Shown piece after piece: positions 6,150-8,060 of a stretch of 8,060 bases of DNA. The stretch is from positions 1 through 8,060 of the forward strand of contig DAMC01000012.1 in the NCBI GenBank assembly GCA_002499525.1, written 5' to 3'. Made by a program: the position numbers and the translations under genes. The notes under the pieces are model-generated. The model saw nothing but the letters and a program-made list of their open reading frames with translations, had not been told where the DNA came from and did no database searches. Source of the DNA: Nitrosopumilales archaeon UBA218 (GTDB lineage: Archaea; Thermoproteota; Nitrososphaeria; Nitrososphaerales; Nitrosopumilaceae). Position 1 is the first letter of the stretch. Each line of letters starts with the position of its first letter.

Positions 6150-6286
6150 TGAGCAACTGCTTCTTTACAAACAGAAGATTTGCATTTACAATCTGCGCTG
6201 CATAGACAGTGACCTTGCATTTCACAATCACATTGGAATTCTGGGTCGCCTGTTTCTGTTTCGCATCCGCAAGCTTGATCTACCAT
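6140..6286 (-). CDS. Metallothionein-like Cys-rich small protein (48 aa)
   Basis: The ATG at 6286 opens 48 codons to TAA at 6140. Nine of 48 residues are Cys, mostly as CxC pairs: C6/C8, C19/C21, C27/C29, C33/C35 and C40, with His26 beside the third pair. The protein is acidic in the first half (ETETGDPEF) and ends KEAVAQLS. The CxC density with no hydrophobic core is the signature of metallothionein-like proteins, which chelate Cu(I), Zn or Cd in clusters. In a copper-dependent ammonia oxidiser, copper buffering or metal delivery is a reasonable guess, not shown here. A TATA-like box is centred about 26 bases upstream, so the mRNA is probably leaderless; a hairpin and T-tract follow. It does not closely match the classic SmtA cysteine pattern that I remember, so family membership is uncertain. 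Confidence 0.78.
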   Translation of the reverse strand: MVDQACGCETETGDPEFQCDCEMQGHCLCSADCKCKSSVCKEAVAQLS

Positions 6287-6308
6287 AGGGTATCAAACGC
6301 TTAGAGGG

Positions 6309-6317
6309 TTTTAAAGG
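6309..6317 (-). promoter_or_regulatory. TATA box of the Cys-rich 48-aa gene
   Basis: The minus strand reads CCTTTAAAA; the TTTAAAA core is centred about 26 bases before the ATG at 6286. It lies in the 56-base gap after the 291-aa gene, which indicates independent transcription of the Cys-rich gene. Confidence 0.6.
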
Positions 6318-6342
6318 TTATCCAGCATATTTGGATTTGGTG

Positions 6343-7218
6343 TCATCCATAGTTTCCAAGTCCAATTAGCTCATTACCCTTTTGTTGCAACTGATTTGCT
6401 TGCTGTTCAAGTTTTGTACGGTCATGTTCCAAGTCCAGTGCGGTTTTGAGAATGTGAACTAGTTCTGGGCGTTTATGAATGGTGTCACGTATGGGCAGGA
6501 TTATGTTTTTGTTAATACAAACTAGATAAAAATAGCAATCAGAGAGAAGGGAATTCTCTACCAAGAATCTGTATTTGTTCTCGATTATCGAGCCATGACC
6601 ATTATTTTCTATCATGTCAGAAAAACCAATTGTTGATTTTACCATGCGTGCAAGCAGTGATGGAGTAGCGCGTTCCAATCCAAGTATTTCTGTTATGATT
6701 GTAAAAGAATCATTTTGCTTATTTTTTGCTGACTGTCTTAAAAATTCCATCATGTGTGTCGGGCTACGTTGGTATGAGCTAAGTAAAACCAAAGCGTCAG
6801 CGATTAGCAACGCGGAACATTTAATCCAAATTGATGCAAATTCATTATCAAGATCTTGCTTTGCTCGAGTTGTAAAAAATATTGCATCTATTATAGATTT
6901 TTTTGCTACAGATAATCGTAATTTCTCATTCTTGTCATTTATTTTTGAAAGTAATGTGCGCAAATCCCAATTCGGATCAGATAAAATTTCCATAGAATCA
7001 TATTTTTGTAAAAGATCAGGGTCCGAATCCAAAATTTTGGCATGATGAATACGTATCAGTTCATTGCCGACTGTTTTAGTTTCAATTTGATTTCCACCAT
7101 CAAATATCGTTATGTTGTATTCACAACAACTTAGAGTGGTTTTGTGAACCTTACAACCACCCAATCCAACAGTGTGATTAGATAAATCGAGTTTACTGAT
7201 TATTTGATTTGTGTCCAA
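6343..7218 (-). CDS. Hypothetical protein, possible degenerate nucleotidyltransferase-like domain plus helical domain
   Basis: A 291-residue cytoplasmic protein that I do not firmly recognise. Its layout resembles minimal nucleotidyltransferase proteins. A glycine-rich turn followed by a short strand (VGLGGCKVHKTTLS then CEYNITIFDGG, 17-42) sits where 'GS..rG....SD.D' occurs in active enzymes. Next comes a segment like the 'lyDp...l' region (MEILSDPNWDLRTLLSKI, 76-93), and then a long helical bundle (106-162) ending SYQRSPTHMMEFL. The catalytic aspartate pair would be E33 and N35, so activity is doubtful. The C-terminal 255-283 is charged and may form a coiled coil. The start is TTG at 7218; the frame is open further upstream to 7270 but offers no ATG or GTG. 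The Cys-rich gene follows on the same strand after 56 bases. The fold assignment is inference. Confidence 0.75.
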   Translation of the reverse strand: MDTNQIISKLDLSNHTVGLGGCKVHKTTLSCCEYNITIFDGGNQIETKTVGNELIRIHHAKILDSDPDLLQKYDSMEILSDPNWDLRTLLSKINDKNEKLRLSVAKKSIIDAIFFTTRAKQDLDNEFASIWIKCSALLIADALVLLSSYQRSPTHMMEFLRQSAKNKQNDSFTIITEILGLERATPSLLARMVKSTIGFSDMIENNGHGSIIENKYRFLVENSLLSDCYFYLVCINKNIILPIRDTIHKRPELVHILKTALDLEHDRTKLEQQANQLQQKGNELIGLGNYG

Positions 7219-7291
7219 TAAAGAAATGGATTTTTGAATTTTCTTAAAGATTCCAATAATAATTTTTTAACTAAACAATCTAATAGCATTC

Positions 7292-7299
7292 CTTTAAAT
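7292..7299 (+). promoter_or_regulatory. TATA box of tRNA-Glu
   Basis: CTTTAAAT lies about 30 bases before the first tRNA base, the distance expected for an archaeal tRNA promoter with a start a few bases upstream of the mature 5' end. Confidence 0.6.
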
Positions 7300-7325
7300 T
7301 GCGAGAATTCACCAAATTTTTAGAA

Positions 7326-7401
7326 GCTCCTGTGGTGTAGTCCGGTTAAGCATACTGCCCTCTCAAGGCAGTGATCCCGGGTTCAAATCCCGGCGGGAGC
7401 A
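7326..7401 (+). tRNA. tRNA-Glu, anticodon CTC
   Basis: A complete cloverleaf of 76 bases. The acceptor GCTCCTG (7326-7332) pairs with CGGGAGC (7394-7400) with one T-G wobble; the discriminator A is at 7401 and CCA is not encoded. The anticodon stem CTGCC/GGCAG (7355-7359/7367-7371) encloses the loop CTCTCAA, so the anticodon is CTC (7362-7364), reading GAG for glutamate. The T arm CCGGG-TTCAAAT-CCCGG is perfect. The D stem has two G-T wobbles. No intron is seen. A TATA box lies upstream and T-runs follow. Confidence 0.96.
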
Positions 7402-7414
7402 TTTCTTGATTTTT
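7402..7414 (+). terminator. T-rich terminator after tRNA-Glu
   Basis: TTTCTTGATTTTT directly follows the discriminator base. Short T-runs of this kind end archaeal tRNA transcripts. The remaining bases to 7566 contain no convincing gene beyond the promoter of the next CDS. Confidence 0.5.
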
Positions 7415-7536
7415 CATAATTAGATGATTTTACACATACAGATATGCTGGTTTTCGACAGATCGATTAATTTTCAAAGTTTATTCCCACAAATGCATGGT
7501 TAAACTGTTTTGGTATCAAGTATGAGATTTTGTAAA

Positions 7537-7544
7537 ATTTAATT
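7537..7544 (+). promoter_or_regulatory. TATA-like box of the 101-aa gene
   Basis: ATTTAATT is centred about 26 bases before the ATG at 7567, a leaderless spacing. The region is AT-rich, so the exact bases are approximate. Confidence 0.45.
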
Positions 7545-7566
7545 ATCCATTGATGACAGTCATAAC

Positions 7567-7872
7567 ATGCTTTTTGGAGTCTTCGCATCACATAGTCCCG
7601 AATCATGTCCATTAAATGACAAGAATAGTAAAAAGATATTTTTAGAAATCAGTAAGAAAATTGAACTCAGCATCAAAAAACACAATATTGAAAAGATTGT
7701 TGGTTTTTACATGTCTGTTTTAGAGCACCAATGGATAATCATTTTGGATGCAAATAACGCACATGATATAGAAACCATGTGTATCGATGTAGGCATATCA
7801 GCTACAAGCACAGTAAAGATTGTGCCTCTGAATGAATTTTCCAAAGTCATAAAGAAACTCACCTCAAAATAA
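7567..7872 (+). CDS. Small alpha/beta protein, DUF3303-like (101 aa)
   Basis: A 101-residue cytoplasmic protein. The order is strand (MLFGVFASHSPESCP, 1-15), charged helix (NSKKIFLEISKKIELSIKKHN, 20-40), strand (IEKIVGFYMSVLEHQWIIILDA, 41-62), helix (AHDIETMCIDVG), strand (TSTVKIVPLNE, 81-90) and a terminal helix (FSKVIKKL). This is the beta-alpha-beta-beta-alpha-beta order of ferredoxin-like dimeric barrels. The 'H-W-III-DA-N' strand resembles DUF3303-type proteins. The role is unknown. The start ATG has a TATA-like box about 26 bases upstream; transcription is probably single-gene. The helicase-like gene follows after 36 bases with its own promoter. Confidence 0.8.
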   Translation: MLFGVFASHSPESCPLNDKNSKKIFLEISKKIELSIKKHNIEKIVGFYMSVLEHQWIIILDANNAHDIETMCIDVGISATSTVKIVPLNEFSKVIKKLTSK

Positions 7873-7879
7873 TTTTTCA

Positions 7880-7888
7880 CTTAAATAA
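7880..7888 (+). promoter_or_regulatory. TATA box of the truncated helicase-like gene
   Basis: CTTAAATAA is centred about 25 bases before the ATG at 7909, indicating a leaderless transcript separate from the 101-aa gene. Confidence 0.5.
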
Positions 7889-7908
7889 CATAAAACTAGC
7901 CAGAGATT

Positions 7909-8060
7909 ATGGGACTAAAAAATCTCTCACTCAAACTACAATATAGAACAGACAACGATAATCTCGTAACAGAATTTTTCATTCCCTGTCTTTCAAATTC
8001 CATAGAATATGACAGAGCTGTTCAATATGTGACGCTAAAGAGCATTTCTACATTATCTCT
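7909..8060 (+). CDS. N-terminus of a probable HKD/PLD-type helicase-nuclease (cut by the window end)
   Basis: The ATG at 7909 opens a frame that runs off the window after 50 codons. The start (MGLKNLSLKLQYRTDNDNLV) and then TEFFIPCLSNSIEYDRAVQYVTLKSIS resemble the beginning of large proteins that join a phospholipase-D-like (HKD) domain to a superfamily 2 helicase. Those typically read 'Y.sd.dnl...fy.PcL..s..Y.RAvGYFtS.sL'. Here the last part reads AVQYVTLKSI, so the usual 'GYF-S' is changed to 'QYV-L'. In other genomes such proteins are often annotated as DNA-repair or restriction/defence helicases. Only the N-terminal lobe is visible; catalytic motifs would lie beyond the edge. The assignment rests on about 40 residues recalled from the family. 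Confidence 0.6.
   Translation, partial: MGLKNLSLKLQYRTDNDNLVTEFFIPCLSNSIEYDRAVQYVTLKSISTLS

Noticed and set aside
6614..7045. Plus-strand 143-codon open frame antisense to the 291-aa gene
   Set aside because: Serine/phenylalanine-rich translation; the minus frame has helical periodicity and a better N-terminal context.
7326..7401. tRNA-Glu as an integration site with a downstream direct repeat
   Set aside because: No second copy of the tRNA 3' end was found in the remaining bases and no integrase is present, so an att site cannot be supported in this window.
1..8060. CRISPR array, insertion sequence or toxin-antitoxin pair
   Set aside because: No regularly spaced direct repeats, no transposase motifs and no terminal inverted repeats were seen. 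The nucleotidyltransferase-like gene lacks an adjacent HEPN partner gene, so a classic MNT/HEPN toxin-antitoxin pair is not supported.

Overview
The window looks like a piece of an AT-rich genome of an ammonia-oxidising archaeon (Nitrososphaerota, formerly Thaumarchaeota; most likely a Nitrosopumilaceae-type lineage). This call rests on: short intergenic gaps with archaeal TATA-like boxes about 24-30 bases before start codons (leaderless-type transcription); frequent GTG and TTG starts; an F420-family-like split-barrel protein; tryptophan-rich C-terminal repeats of the kind seen in secreted thaumarchaeal proteins; and a PRC-barrel protein. There is no insertion sequence, CRISPR array or ribosomal RNA. 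The only RNA gene is a tRNA-Glu(CTC).

Left part (1-2330): a tiny two-CxxC zinc-ribbon ORF (+), an aquaporin-family channel with an atypical second NPA box (-), a two-repeat PRC-barrel protein (-), and then, divergently, a short split-barrel deazaflavin/nitroreductase-family protein and an exported YbhB/YbcL (PEBP) protein (+). Middle part (2422-5849): two unrecognised proteins transcribed divergently from a shared AT-rich promoter, followed on the minus strand by a pair of exported proteins. The promoter-proximal one (521 aa) has a beta-rich domain, a second beta domain, a Pro-rich/Cys linker and two Trp-rich C-terminal repeats. The second (222 aa) begins two codons after the first one's stop, in the same frame, and repeats the same beta-rich domain without the rest. 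They look like a two-gene operon of envelope proteins.

Right part (5850-8060): two very small Cys-containing genes face each other: a 58-aa CxC protein (+) and a 48-aa protein with nine cysteines (-) that looks like a metallothionein. The latter ends in a hairpin plus T-tract. Upstream of it is a 291-aa protein (-) whose layout resembles a degenerate nucleotidyltransferase plus helical domain. Then come tRNA-Glu(CTC), a 101-aa small alpha/beta protein (+), and the first 50 codons of a gene whose N-terminus resembles HKD/PLD-type helicase-nuclease proteins, cut by the window edge.

Most genes appear to be single transcription units. The likely operons are the 521/222-aa pair and perhaps the split-barrel/PEBP pair. 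Recurrent themes are envelope export, metal or redox handling by small Cys proteins, and membrane permeability. No obvious multi-gene new system is complete in the window; the best leads are the small Cys-rich proteins, the in-frame paralogous exported pair, and the truncated helicase-like gene next to a tRNA.
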